A DNA stretch of 64,000 bases from Spirochaetia bacterium (GCA_029975555.1 JARKOY010000074.1:62001-126000), one strand, 5' to 3'. Counted from the first letter of the stretch, positions 1-9,580 are shown. Translations and numbers: made by a program. The notes: generated by a model not told the origin, from the letters alone.

Positions 1-696
1 TCGGAGATAGACGGCGCGCTGAACGGTGCGCTTGCCTACGACGACACAGCCTGGTGCAGAGAGAGGGGCATTCAGTACAAGAGCGCGCGGGGCGCGGAGA
101 GTCTTGAACTTGCGCTCTACATCTGCCCCAAATGTGCCGGCAAAGCGACCATGCACAGCGCGGGGAATGCCTTTAGCTGCGACCGCTGCGGTTTTTCCGT
201 CGAATATCGGCCTGATGGGGCATTCTCGCTCCGCTCGGCTGGAAGGGGCCATGGCTACGTTCCTCCCTTCGACGAAGCGCCCTTCTTCGACTCCATCGTG
301 ACATGGAACAATTTTCAGAACAGATATCTCTCCAAGCTCCTCGCCGAATGGAACGACGCAGGGAATACCGCGGGGCCGATCTTTTCAGATGAACTGGTCA
401 CGCTGAAGCGCGGCAAGCGCATCGACTCCATGAAAACGATGCTGAAGGGGCGGATCGAGCTCTACGCGGACCGACTCGAATTCCACGACTGCCGGAATGT
501 CGCCCGTAGCCCCGTCGTCTTTTCTCTCGAGCATGTGGAGGCAGAGGGCGTGCTCAAATGGAATTTTTTCGAATTCTACCAAGGGATGAATGTCTACCGC
601 GTCGTCTTTAAGAACCCGAAGGCGTCGGGCAGAAAGTACGCCGACGCCATAGGGCTCCTTCGCGGCATTGCCGCCGGTCATTTGCCAGGCCGATAG
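1..696 (+). CDS. C-terminal part of a 1-acyl-sn-glycerol-3-phosphate acyltransferase-like protein (5' truncated by window edge)
   Basis: Frame 1 is open from base 1 through the 151..696 ORF; CPKC...CDRC zinc-ribbon-like motif followed by a C-terminal domain; family assignment is tentative. Confidence 0.5.
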   Translation, partial: SEIDGALNGALAYDDTAWCRERGIQYKSARGAESLELALYICPKCAGKATMHSAGNAFSCDRCGFSVEYRPDGAFSLRSAGRGHGYVPPFDEAPFFDSIVTWNNFQNRYLSKLLAEWNDAGNTAGPIFSDELVTLKRGKRIDSMKTMLKGRIELYADRLEFHDCRNVARSPVVFSLEHVEAEGVLKWNFFEFYQGMNVYRVVFKNPKASGRKYADAIGLLRGIAAGHLPGR

Positions 697-2093
697 AAGT
701 TCTCTCCAGGCGCGGCGAAACGGCGCTTCCTCGCCAGGACCCAGTAGACCACGGCGACGAAGATCAGATAGCCTACGGCAATTGCGAAAAACGTCCAGTA
801 TGGGAGCATCGAACCGCTCGTATAGGCCTTTGCCGGCAGATTGATCGTCAGGATAAAAGGAATGGCCAGCGCAAAGGTGAGCCCAGCCGACAGCATGTAG
901 TCCGAGGTGACCTTTGTTTTGAACTCAGGGTCCATGACCCTCAGCAGCGCCAGGCCCGTGGACAGCGTCCCCGTCGAAACGCCATAGATCATGAGCATGC
1001 GCTCGAAGCGGAAGTCGCGAAAAATCCTCGAGCTCACCCATGGAATCGTGTAGTACACCATAAAGCCGCACAGCGTCGACATGAGGAGGATGGGGAACCA
1101 GTATTTCCCCACAAACACGAGGGATATCGCCGCGAGCGCCCCTGCGACCATGTAATCGACCGACATGCCGGAAATCCTCGTCAGCGCGTCGTCGTCGAGC
1201 ACATGGCCAATCCTGAATAGATCCATGATCTTCCGGGCCACAATGGCGATTATTGCGGAGAAAATAAAATTGATGCCCCACAGGTTCGTCGCGAGCTCGG
1301 CGCCAGCCTTGCCCGCAAAGCCGAGCAGAAACGACACCGCTTTCAAAAACAGAAAACTCAAGAAATACACGAACACTACAACGGCCGCGTGGAAGCTGAA
1401 AGAGTCGATGGCCTCGGAGTCGGTGGTGAGGCGGTCTCCCACGGGTTTGTCGCTTTCTCTAGGGATGATGCCGGTCAAAAGCGCCTTGTCCGTCATGATG
1501 CTGAGCTGTTCGGGCTTCATCCAGCCCTTCCGGACGCCTTTGTGAATCAACAGCATGCCTCCGAAACAGGCCCAGAGGTACCCAAGGGCCGCGAAGGTCA
1601 AGCCCACGGTGGCTCCGCCTTCAAATCCCATCGACTCCCAGCCCTTGCCGATCGCGTACGCCTGGCCAGGCCCCAAGGCGAAGCCCAGAGGCAGATGCAG
1701 CCCGAAGGCAGGATGAATGCTGGGGAGGAAAAACAGAGTGAGCAGAAGCCCCAGAATGGCCTGCGACGCATACCCGAAGAGTATCAGCGCCGACATGCCG
1801 AGCACGCTGCCGTTGGACCTGGATCCTTTGATTTTAGGGGGCGAGGACCTGAGCGACATGCTTATGAAGGAGATGTTCAACAGATGATAGACGAGGTCTC
1901 CGAGCCTGTTGGTGGCATATCCCAGCGCCGGCATCAGATAATTGTACACGGGAAGAAGCAGAAATCCGGCAGTCAGTGCGTTGGGAACGAGGTATCGCTG
2001 CAAAAAAGGAATTTTCGACCGCAGAAATGTCGCAACAATAAGCCCGATGGAAATACAACCTGCGTCGATGACGATCTTCCAGCTGAAGTCCAT
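678..2093 (-). CDS. Sodium/glutamate symporter (GltS)-like transporter
   Basis: Multi-TM protein with GltS-like features (ALGPGQAYAIGKGWE); start placed at MDFSWK with an AAGGAGC RBS rather than the upstream ORF start at 2141. Confidence 0.75.
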   Translation of the reverse strand: MDFSWKIVIDAGCISIGLIVATFLRSKIPFLQRYLVPNALTAGFLLLPVYNYLMPALGYATNRLGDLVYHLLNISFISMSLRSSPPKIKGSRSNGSVLGMSALILFGYASQAILGLLLTLFFLPSIHPAFGLHLPLGFALGPGQAYAIGKGWESMGFEGGATVGLTFAALGYLWACFGGMLLIHKGVRKGWMKPEQLSIMTDKALLTGIIPRESDKPVGDRLTTDSEAIDSFSFHAAVVVFVYFLSFLFLKAVSFLLGFAGKAGAELATNLWGINFIFSAIIAIVARKIMDLFRIGHVLDDDALTRISGMSVDYMVAGALAAISLVFVGKYWFPILLMSTLCGFMVYYTIPWVSSRIFRDFRFERMLMIYGVSTGTLSTGLALLRVMDPEFKTKVTSDYMLSAGLTFALAIPFILTINLPAKAYTSGSMLPYWTFFAIAVGYLIFVAVVYWVLARKRRFAAPGENFYRPGK

Positions 2094-2125
2094 GGCGTGC
2101 TCCTTGACACACAGTGTAAAATTGT

Positions 2126-2141
2126 TTGTATGCGTGTGCAA
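2126..2141. promoter_or_regulatory. Candidate Crp/Fnr-type operator TTGTATGCGTGTGCAA between divergent gltS-like and crp-like genes
   Basis: TTGNA-N6-TNCAA dyad in the divergent intergenic region. Confidence 0.4.
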
Positions 2142-2155
2142 CGGGGACCCAAAAA

Positions 2156-2878
2156 ATGAACGACCGCGACATCGCCAGACTGGCGCTCTGCAACCTTTTT
2201 CGCCGCACGCCCCTGGAGCGCTTCGCCGAGCTCGTCTCCGAGGTGCGGTGGCGCGATCATCAGTACCGAAGAGGCGGACTGATTCTGCTCCAAGGCTGCG
2301 TATATTCCTCGCTTTATATCCTCCTTGAGGGCACCGCCTACGCCGAGATGAGCGACGACGAAGGCCGCTGCATCAGAGTGGAGACTTTTTCGCCGGTGGA
2401 GGCGCTTGCGAGCGCCGTGCTCTTCGCGCCGAAGCCCGTACTGCCGGTGACGGTGGGAGCGCAGACGGACTGCCGAATCGTCTCATTTCCGAAAGAAGAG
2501 ATACTGAAACTGTGCATGAAAGACAAAGGCATTCTGGAAGCCTTCCTCGCCGAGGGCGGCGCCCGTATCCAATTCTTGAGCGAGCGGCTGAGGCTCACAC
2601 GCTTTTCGACGCTGCGCCAGCGCATCGCCGACTGGCTCCTGCAAACGGCACAATCGAGCACGGCAGGCTCCCCGGGCGGCCTTCCGAGCGTTCGGGTGGA
2701 GCCTTCTTTCCAGAAGATGGCCGACTTGATGGGCGTGGAGCGGCCGAGCCTGTCTCGAGAGCTGTCGCGCATGCGGAGGGAGGGGCTCATCGATGTCGAA
2801 AGAAGGATCATTCATCTGAAAAACATAGAGGCGCTCAGACAAATACGGAGTGCTAAAAAGAGCAGGCGTCTGCCTTAA
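2156..2878 (+). CDS. Crp/Fnr family transcriptional regulator
   Basis: cNMP-binding-like N-terminus and HTH (FQKMADLMGVERPSLSRELSRMRREGLI); ATG at 2156. Confidence 0.88.
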   Translation: MNDRDIARLALCNLFRRTPLERFAELVSEVRWRDHQYRRGGLILLQGCVYSSLYILLEGTAYAEMSDDEGRCIRVETFSPVEALASAVLFAPKPVLPVTVGAQTDCRIVSFPKEEILKLCMKDKGILEAFLAEGGARIQFLSERLRLTRFSTLRQRIADWLLQTAQSSTAGSPGGLPSVRVEPSFQKMADLMGVERPSLSRELSRMRREGLIDVERRIIHLKNIEALRQIRSAKKSRRLP

Positions 2879-2902
2879 ACCCTTCATGAAGGGTTTAAGG
2901 CA
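2871..2902. terminator. Perfect 32-nt palindrome between convergent genes, likely bidirectional terminator
   Basis: TGCCTTAAACCCTTCATGAAGGGTTTAAGGCA equals its own reverse complement; overlaps the crp-like stop codon. Confidence 0.7.
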
Positions 2903-3817
2903 TTATGAAGGCTGTGAATCTGAAAATCGGCCCGCTGCAAAGGCGTCGATGATGGACCGCGCGATGCTCCCTTTCATCGGCAGCTCAGGCAAGGCCTCGG
3001 CCGTATACCAGCCCACGTGATCGATTTCCACGCCGTCGGGGTGCGCCTCGCCGCTCGCCCACTCGGCGATGAAGCCAAGCATGAGGGAGTCGGGGAAAGG
3101 CCAGGGCTGAGAACGCAGGTATCGGAGGTTTTTCACCTCAATTCCCGCCTCCTCGCGGATTTCGCGCGCCGCCGCTTCTTCGAGCGTCTCGCCCATCTCG
3201 ACAAAACCGGCGACAAGGCTGTGACGATTGCCCGGAAAGCGCACGTTGTGCTCCAGAAGAATCGAATCCCCCCTTCGCACCATGACGATGACCGCAGGCG
3301 ACATGCGGGGAAAAAAGACCCTTCTGCAGCGGGGACAGAAGCGCGCACCGTGCGCATGCTCGTCGAGCGGTTCGCGGACATCCGCGTTGCCGTTGGCGTC
3401 GACAAGAGGTGCACCGCAGGCGCCGCAGAAGCGCGACACCTCGGCCCAATGGGCGTGCGCCTTGGCGAGGAGCACAAAGCGCCCAAGGTGCGAAGAAAAA
3501 TCGGAGGCAAGCCCGCGCACCGGCAAATGCGCGGCATGCTCAAGGCCGGCGGCCTTGATAAAACGCCCTCCATCGTCACTGAGGAGGACTGCGCCGTAGC
3601 TGATGTTCAGAAAAGGAAATGTCGAATATGAATATCCCTGGGCCGCACCGGCGAACAATTCAAGTGGAAACATCGAGGCAGGCCAGGAAATGACCTCTGG
3701 CGCAACGACCTGCGCCAAGGTACCGTCCGCGCTGGGTCGCAGCGCTTCGGCGAGCTGCGGGGGAACAAGACAGTCCTGGCCATGAAAGACCACGAATCGC
3801 TGAGGATAAGAGCTCAT
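2903..3817 (-). CDS. nudC: NAD(+) diphosphatase (NudC family Nudix hydrolase)
   Basis: CGACGAPL...FCPRC zinc site, Nudix box GFVEMGETLEEAAAREIREEAGI, NudC signature SQPWPFPDSLM. Confidence 0.93.
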   Translation of the reverse strand: MSSYPQRFVVFHGQDCLVPPQLAEALRPSADGTLAQVVAPEVISWPASMFPLELFAGAAQGYSYSTFPFLNISYGAVLLSDDGGRFIKAAGLEHAAHLPVRGLASDFSSHLGRFVLLAKAHAHWAEVSRFCGACGAPLVDANGNADVREPLDEHAHGARFCPRCRRVFFPRMSPAVIVMVRRGDSILLEHNVRFPGNRHSLVAGFVEMGETLEEAAAREIREEAGIEVKNLRYLRSQPWPFPDSLMLGFIAEWASGEAHPDGVEIDHVGWYTAEALPELPMKGSIARSIIDAFAAGRFSDSQPS

Positions 3818-3820
3818 TTT

Positions 3821-4897
3821 TCAGTGCCTGAGGACGGTCTCTTCGATGATGCGCAGCTGAGAGCGGTAGAGCCCCGTGATGTTCGTGCCATAATCGGCCA
3901 CAAGCCTCAGCATGTCCCGCGGATGCGCGTCCTCGTCTCTGCCATTGATGCGGTCGCCGGCGTCGCCGAGGCCCGGCATGATATAGGCGCGCTCGTTGAG
4001 GCTTGGGTCCATCCACAGCGTGTAAATCGTTATGTTGTCGATGGCCCGGACGACGCGGAGGCTTCCCTTGAGCGCGCTTATCACGTTGAAGAATTTAACG
4101 GAGGCCGGCCTGATGCCCTGCTCGAGCAGATATTTGACGACCGTGACGAGCGAGCCTCCCGTGGCGTTCATTGGATCGGCAAACAAAAGGTGCTTGCCGT
4201 CGAGCTGGGCTAAATCGAAGTAGGAGTGATCCAGGTCCAGCACATACTCCATCGTAGTCTCGCTCTTCGTGTCGTCGCGCTTTATCTTGAACAGGGCAAA
4301 GGGGGTGAGATAGCCCGACGAGGAGTACTCCTGAATCTCCTTCGAGAGGATCATCGACGGCAGAAGCGCCCCCCTCAGCATCACGCACATCACGGTGTCG
4401 CGGACAGCCTCGTCCACGTTCGGAATCTTGTGGACCGCGAAGTTCTGCACAGGAATCGTGACCGGCGTGCGCACGATGAGATAATTCTTGTTCGTTTTGT
4501 CCGAGCCACCGAAGGCGAGCGTGAACAGAAGTTCGAAGGCGCGCTGAATATAGTAGACAAACTCCTGCCTGCCTGTGTTCACGTCGCGCAGCTTGGCGAT
4601 GAGGCGCGAGGCCTCGCCGTGGGTCTCCTGGGGCGAAACGAAAGAATAGACCTGGATGCGCGGTTCGGCAGCACAGATCTCCTGCATGAGCAGGCCCATC
4701 TGATTGTAGAGGTCGATGAGCGCCTCTTCCTCACGACGCTTCTGCGAACCCGACGAACAGGTCGCCAAAATGTTGAACGAAACCATCGCCTGCCTGTACA
4801 GGCCATCCATCCTCGACAGGTATTCAAGGTCGCGCGCCGTGAGATACCCGTCCAGGTCTTCAGCTTTCAGAATGACTTTGCTCACGCACTGCTCCAT
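3821..4897 (-). CDS. upp: Uracil phosphoribosyltransferase with N-terminal extension
   Basis: C-terminal UPRT core: [34 protein letters not shown]; about 95 extra N-terminal residues. Confidence 0.85.
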   Translation of the reverse strand: MEQCVSKVILKAEDLDGYLTARDLEYLSRMDGLYRQAMVSFNILATCSSGSQKRREEEALIDLYNQMGLLMQEICAAEPRIQVYSFVSPQETHGEASRLIAKLRDVNTGRQEFVYYIQRAFELLFTLAFGGSDKTNKNYLIVRTPVTIPVQNFAVHKIPNVDEAVRDTVMCVMLRGALLPSMILSKEIQEYSSSGYLTPFALFKIKRDDTKSETTMEYVLDLDHSYFDLAQLDGKHLLFADPMNATGGSLVTVVKYLLEQGIRPASVKFFNVISALKGSLRVVRAIDNITIYTLWMDPSLNERAYIMPGLGDAGDRINGRDEDAHPRDMLRLVADYGTNITGLYRSQLRIIEETVLRH

Positions 4898-4960
4898 TCA
4901 CGCGCTGCTTCGCTACGGGCTCCTTTCCGGAAGAACATTGCCCGCCAGCCTCCGATCGGT

Positions 4961-5542
4961 TCAGGCCTGCACAATTTCGCCGAGCACGCCACTCGAAATG
5001 CCCACCGCATTGCCCTCGTCGAAGTCGAGGTGACACTCGAGCGCATATATAGGGCTTACCCGGCACACCACATTCAAAAATATCGCAGCGCGCTCGGTCC
5101 CCACCTTGAGCGCCACGATTTGCTTGTCGACGACGCCGTAGCGCTTCGCAGCCTCGGGATCGAAGTGGATGTGGCGCATCGCGATGATGAGGCCACGCTC
5201 CTTTTTGATCGAACCTTTGGGGCCGATGACCTCAAAGGGAAAACTGCCCTCGAGCTGGCCAGATTCGCGCACTGGGCAGCCGGGCACGCCGAGCTTGAAC
5301 ACGTCGCTGGCGAGGATTTCGCACTGAGTCTCCTTGCGTTCGGGACCGAGAATGCGCACGCCATCCATCTGGCCTTTTGGACCTTTGATGGTCACGGTCT
5401 CCGCGCAGGCGAACTGACCCGGCTGGATGAGGTCCTTCGTCTTCGTCAGTTGATAGCCCTTTCCGAAGAGCGCTTCAAGATCATCGCGGGACAGGTGAAT
5501 GTGGCGGTTGGAGAGATTCACGATCACTTTGGTTTCGGGCAT
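4961..5542 (-). CDS. pduL: Phosphate propanoyltransferase (PduL-like)
   Basis: NLSNRHIHLSRDDLEALFGKGYQL and MRHIHFDPEAAKRYGVVDKQ duplicated His motifs typical of PduL. Confidence 0.9.
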   Translation of the reverse strand: MPETKVIVNLSNRHIHLSRDDLEALFGKGYQLTKTKDLIQPGQFACAETVTIKGPKGQMDGVRILGPERKETQCEILASDVFKLGVPGCPVRESGQLEGSFPFEVIGPKGSIKKERGLIIAMRHIHFDPEAAKRYGVVDKQIVALKVGTERAAIFLNVVCRVSPIYALECHLDFDEGNAVGISSGVLGEIVQA

Positions 5543-5663
5543 TCATGTCCTCCTGGCACGTATACGTACAGAAATGCTTATTTGATGAGCGTCTTTTCGA
5601 CGGGATAGTATCCTGCCGCGGATCTATATTAGCGCAGAAGGGCTTTTGTCGCAAGAATAAAAC

Positions 5664-5776
5664 AGTGCTCTCAAGCTTGGGTTGGGAAGGTACAGCGACA
5701 GTCACTGGCGCTGCACGCAGGGCTCGTGCGCTTGCGGCGCAGCACCGAGGACCTTTTACCCAAGGTTGAGAGCACT
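5664..5776 (-). terminator. Large structured hairpin element overlapping the aldolase 3' end (possible terminator or structured 3' RNA)
   Basis: 19-nt outer inverted repeat (5664-5682 / 5758-5776, one mismatch), inner AAGGT/ACCTT and GGTGCTGCGC/GTGCAGCGCC stems on the minus strand, followed by TGTTTTATTCTT. Confidence 0.55.
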
Positions 5777-6550
5777 AAGTGCCTTTTCCACTTCCCAGCC
5801 CCCATGGACCAGTCCCACCACACCTTTTAGCACACCCAATGCATCAGGATGGCCCCAGATGTTGCGACCCATCGCGATGCCCGAAGCCCCGCGCTCGAGC
5901 GCCCGCGCGATATCATCGAACAGCGTCCGGAGGGAATCTCGCCGCTCGCCTCCCAGGAGCAAAATCGGCACGTGGGAGCCGCAGGCCGCCCGCGCGAAGT
6001 CTTCGATTTTTTCAGGCATGGGCGCCTTGATGAAGGCCGCTCCCAGCTCCTCGGCCGCCCGCAGCGCGACGGCGAGAGCATCGGCGCGCACCGACTGCCG
6101 CCCCTCCTCAAAGGCCATCGCCTCGATCATGACAGGCAGGCCGCGGCGATCGCAGGCCGACACGAGGCGCGCGGCGGCTCTGATGAACTCACCCTCGCGG
6201 GTGTGACCGAACTTGACGGTCACCGCGGCGGCATCGGCTCCCCAGAACAGCGCGTCTTCGGCACCGCACAAGAGTTCTTCCTCGAAGCGGCCCCCCAGGG
6301 TCGTAAAGCCGCCGCTCACGCGCAAAATGAGCCCAAGGCCCCTTTCCCACCCCTCCATGCCGGTGCGCACAAAGCCTTTGTGGGCGAGAATCGCGTCGGC
6401 GCCTCCACGGGCGCAGAGGCGGACAAGCTCCACGGGCGACTCGATGCCCTTAAGCGGCCCGGCAATCGCCCCGTGGTCCGCGGCCACGACGACCGCGCGC
6501 CCGTCCTCCGAAAAAATGTGGCCCATGCGGAGTCTTGCTCCTTCGTTCAT
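5756..6550 (-). CDS. DhnA/LsrF-type class I aldolase
   Basis: VVVAADHGAIAGPLKG and GASGIAMGRNIWGHPD motifs of DeoC/FbaB/LsrF-family aldolases. Confidence 0.8.
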   Translation of the reverse strand: MNEGARLRMGHIFSEDGRAVVVAADHGAIAGPLKGIESPVELVRLCARGGADAILAHKGFVRTGMEGWERGLGLILRVSGGFTTLGGRFEEELLCGAEDALFWGADAAAVTVKFGHTREGEFIRAAARLVSACDRRGLPVMIEAMAFEEGRQSVRADALAVALRAAEELGAAFIKAPMPEKIEDFARAACGSHVPILLLGGERRDSLRTLFDDIARALERGASGIAMGRNIWGHPDALGVLKGVVGLVHGGWEVEKALSALNLG

Positions 6551-6562
6551 GACCTTCCCTCC

Positions 6563-8029
6563 TCAATCCACCAGGCGGGCACATCCGTCCGCCCCCGCCT
6601 GCGCCTTCGAAATCGCGGGAAACAGGCCAGCGAGCCGTCGATACCCCTCGAGGTAGATGGCGAAAAGCTCATCGTACACCGCCGCGGTTTCTTGTCTGGG
6701 CTCGAATATGTGGGCGGGGACGAAGACCTTCTCGGAGGCGGCGGCGAGGCTCGGCTCCTCGCCCAGCGCGAATCTGCCGATCGCGAGACCGCCCGCGAGT
6801 TCAGACTCGGAGAAATCGGCGACCATCACTCTCTTGCCCGTGATGTCGGCCTTTATCTGGTTCCATACCGGCGAACGCGAGGGCATGCCCGTGGCGCGCA
6901 TGTCTTCGACGCGGGCCCCCGCGGTCTCCATGACGTCCAGCACTTCGCGCATGGCGAAGGCCGTCCCTTCGAGCACGGCGCGCGCCAGCGCCCCCATGTC
7001 GTGATGGAGCCCGAGGCCGAGGAATACGGCCCGCGCGTCGGGGTCCCAGTGGGGCGACCGCTCGCCCGCGAGGTAGGGCAAGAACACGAGCCCTCCCGCG
7101 CCAGGGCTCGTTGCGGCGGCTCTCCTGTAGATCGCATCGTAGTCTTCCGCGGGCAAAAAACGGCTTCTGAACCAGGAGAGCGCCCCTCCGCTCGTCGAAA
7201 TGACGCCCGAAATATTGAAATAGGGCCGCACGACGTGCGGCATTACGAGGAGCGCACCCGCAGCACCCGTATCCTTTTCGGAACAAAGGTTGATCCCCTC
7301 TGAGGTCCCTCCTTTGTCGCAGGTCCTCCCAGGCCGGACCGTCCCTGTTCCCAAGAGCGAGGCAATGAAGTCTGGGCCTCCCATCACCACCGGCAGCCCC
7401 TGCGGCAAGTCAAACTCGTCGGCCGCCTTGGGATGCACGCGGCCGACAATGTCGCCGATGCCCACAAAGGGAGGAAATTTTTCGATATCGAGCGAGAGCG
7501 CCTCGAGCGCGGCCCTGTCCCAGATGATGCGCGTGTAGCCCTCGTTCGGAAGACAGGTCGTCCACTCGCCGGTGAGGTGCCCTACGACGAACTCTGGACA
7601 TGAGACAAAAAAGCGCGAAGCGGCGTAGAGGTGCGGCATATGGTCGCGCAACCAGAGAATTTTAGGCAGATTGAACGCTGCGTCGAGGGGATAGTGCAGA
7701 GCCGCCGAAGCCTCTTCGGCCTCTTTCTGGGCGCGCCGATCGAGCCAGGTGATCGCAGGCGAAAGCGGCTCGCCGCGCGCATCGATGGGCAGAATCGTCG
7801 GGCCGTTGCCGCTCACGACGAGGGCACGGAGACTGGCACGCGTGCTCGCCGAAAGGAGCTTGGAGGTTATGTCGGAGAGCGCCCCGAGCCAAAGCCGGGC
7901 GTCCACTTCGTGGTAGGTGTTCGAAGCGCTTTCCGCCAACTCCACGGCGGCGAATCCCACGCTCCTGCCTTCATGATCGAACAGCGCGGCCTTGACGCGC
8001 GTCGTTCCTATATCGACTGAAAGAATCAA
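6563..8029 (-). CDS. FGGY-family carbohydrate kinase (xylulokinase-like)
   Basis: MILSVDIGTTRVKAALFD phosphate-1 motif, FLPYLAGERSPHWDPDARAVFLGL. Confidence 0.9.
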   Translation of the reverse strand: MILSVDIGTTRVKAALFDHEGRSVGFAAVELAESASNTYHEVDARLWLGALSDITSKLLSASTRASLRALVVSGNGPTILPIDARGEPLSPAITWLDRRAQKEAEEASAALHYPLDAAFNLPKILWLRDHMPHLYAASRFFVSCPEFVVGHLTGEWTTCLPNEGYTRIIWDRAALEALSLDIEKFPPFVGIGDIVGRVHPKAADEFDLPQGLPVVMGGPDFIASLLGTGTVRPGRTCDKGGTSEGINLCSEKDTGAAGALLVMPHVVRPYFNISGVISTSGGALSWFRSRFLPAEDYDAIYRRAAATSPGAGGLVFLPYLAGERSPHWDPDARAVFLGLGLHHDMGALARAVLEGTAFAMREVLDVMETAGARVEDMRATGMPSRSPVWNQIKADITGKRVMVADFSESELAGGLAIGRFALGEEPSLAAASEKVFVPAHIFEPRQETAAVYDELFAIYLEGYRRLAGLFPAISKAQAGADGCARLVD

Positions 8030-8039
8030 AGCTGAACTC

Positions 8040-9065
8040 CTAGGGCAGGCTGTGCATCAGCAGAATCCGGTACGCGTCTCCGGACAGCGCCATGCGAAAT
8101 CCTTCCTCCAGCCTTGAGAAAGAGACTCGCGCCGATATGAGCGGATTTACGTCGATCTTGCCAAAGGCCAGAAGTCTTGTTGCCTGAAAGAAATCTTCCT
8201 GAACTCGACCTTCTGTGCCGGTGATCAGAAGCTCGTTGCGGTGAATCGTGTTGAGATCGAGCGGAATGTGCATGACATCTTCATATGCGGTGTAAATATT
8301 GATGCGGGCGGCCTTGGCCATCGCGAGAATCGCAGGCTCGAGCGCGGACGGCGAAGGGCTGGTCACGACGCAGCTCGAAAAGCCGATACCATCGGTGATT
8401 TCGCGGCCAAACGCTACGATATCCGTTGCTGAGGGGTCGACGACAAAATCGGCACCGAGCGCCGCGGCCATTTGTCTGCGGGCGTGGTTCGGCTCGCTCA
8501 CCGTGGTGCGCAGGCCCATCGAGCGCGCGGCCAGGAGGTGCAGAAGCCCCATCGTCCCCGCGCCGACGATGAGCAGGTCTTCGGTCATGGCGACCTTGAG
8601 GCGCTTTAGAGAGTGGATGCAACACGCGAGGGGCTCGGCGAAACTCGCCGCCTCGTAGCTCACCGAATCAGGCACGGGAAATATCTGATTTGGCCGCACG
8701 ACGAGGTATTCGGCGAAGCCCCCGAGCATGCGGGCAGCATTCTTATACCGGTTCAGGCACAGGTTCGACTTGCCGATGCGGCAGTAGTAGCATTCCCCGC
8801 AGCGCTCGACCAAGTCCAGCGCCACGCGCTGACCAGCGGCGAGGTCTTCGACGACCTTCGAACCGATCGCCTCGATGCGCCCCGAAGCCTCGTGCCCCGG
8901 CACGATCGGCAGCGGAAGATTCATCTTCCCGCTGAAAAGCCGCTGCTCGAGCGTACAGATGCCGCAGGCTTCAACCTTGACCAGCACCTCATTCTCTTTG
9001 GGCTCAGGAGTCCGCCGCTCCTCGATGCTGAGGGCGCCGGGCGCCGTCAGAACAGCAGCTTTCAT
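8040..9065 (-). CDS. Zinc-dependent alcohol/polyol dehydrogenase (MDR family)
   Basis: GHEASGRIEAIG, structural-zinc cysteines CGECYYCRIGKSNLC, Rossmann VGAGTMGLL. Confidence 0.9.
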   Translation of the reverse strand: MKAAVLTAPGALSIEERRTPEPKENEVLVKVEACGICTLEQRLFSGKMNLPLPIVPGHEASGRIEAIGSKVVEDLAAGQRVALDLVERCGECYYCRIGKSNLCLNRYKNAARMLGGFAEYLVVRPNQIFPVPDSVSYEAASFAEPLACCIHSLKRLKVAMTEDLLIVGAGTMGLLHLLAARSMGLRTTVSEPNHARRQMAAALGADFVVDPSATDIVAFGREITDGIGFSSCVVTSPSPSALEPAILAMAKAARINIYTAYEDVMHIPLDLNTIHRNELLITGTEGRVQEDFFQATRLLAFGKIDVNPLISARVSFSRLEEGFRMALSGDAYRILLMHSLP

Positions 9066-9071
9066 GGACGA

Positions 9072-9542
9072 TTATTCCTTGCCACGATTATACACCGAAT
9101 CCAGACAGAATGTCGTGAGATCACAGCGCTCGCACTCATCCCCTGGGCAGGAAAAGAATGTCTTCTTCTCTTTTATCGCACTCATGTGCGCCTCGATCTG
9201 GGCGATGCGCCGCTGGGCCTCGCTGATTTTCGCCATCTCTTCCTCTTTCTGATTCTCGTATATCTGCAGGAGAAGAAGACGGCACCGCTCACCGCTCGGA
9301 TCCTCGGCGTAGAGCATGAAAAATTCGCGGATCTGTCCGAGGGTGAGGCCGAGGCTCTTCAGCTCCTCGATGCGCTTGAGCCGTATCACGACATCGGCCG
9401 GATAGCGCCGGTGCAGTCCTTCGGTGCGATTCGACGCCTCGATGAGACCGAGCTCTTCATAATAGCGAATGGTGCGGGCGGTTACGCCAAAAAGAGAGGC
9501 AAGTTCACCGATTTTCAACAGTTGGTCGGTCAATGTCGACAC
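9072..9542 (-). CDS. MerR family transcriptional regulator with C-terminal Cys-rich motif
   Basis: KIGELASLFGVTARTIRYYEELGLIEA HTH; C-terminal CPGDECERCDLTTFC. Confidence 0.9.
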   Translation of the reverse strand: MSTLTDQLLKIGELASLFGVTARTIRYYEELGLIEASNRTEGLHRRYPADVVIRLKRIEELKSLGLTLGQIREFFMLYAEDPSGERCRLLLLQIYENQKEEEMAKISEAQRRIAQIEAHMSAIKEKKTFFSCPGDECERCDLTTFCLDSVYNRGKE

Positions 9543-9580
9543 CCCTTGAACAAATACAAAAAAGCGCTATACTAAATTTT

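Noticed and set aside
4961-5542. PduL as part of a bacterial microcompartment
   Set aside because: No BMC shell proteins or other Pdu genes nearby; better explained as a free phosphotransacylase.
4226-5608. 460-aa plus-strand ORF opposite upp and pduL
   Set aside because: Shadow ORF antisense to two recognised genes; no recognisable domain.
5849-7303. 484-aa plus-strand ORF opposite aldolase and kinase
   Set aside because: Shadow ORF antisense to two recognised genes.
8613-9575. 320-aa plus-strand ORF opposite dehydrogenase and MerR
   Set aside because: Shadow ORF spanning two opposite-strand genes.
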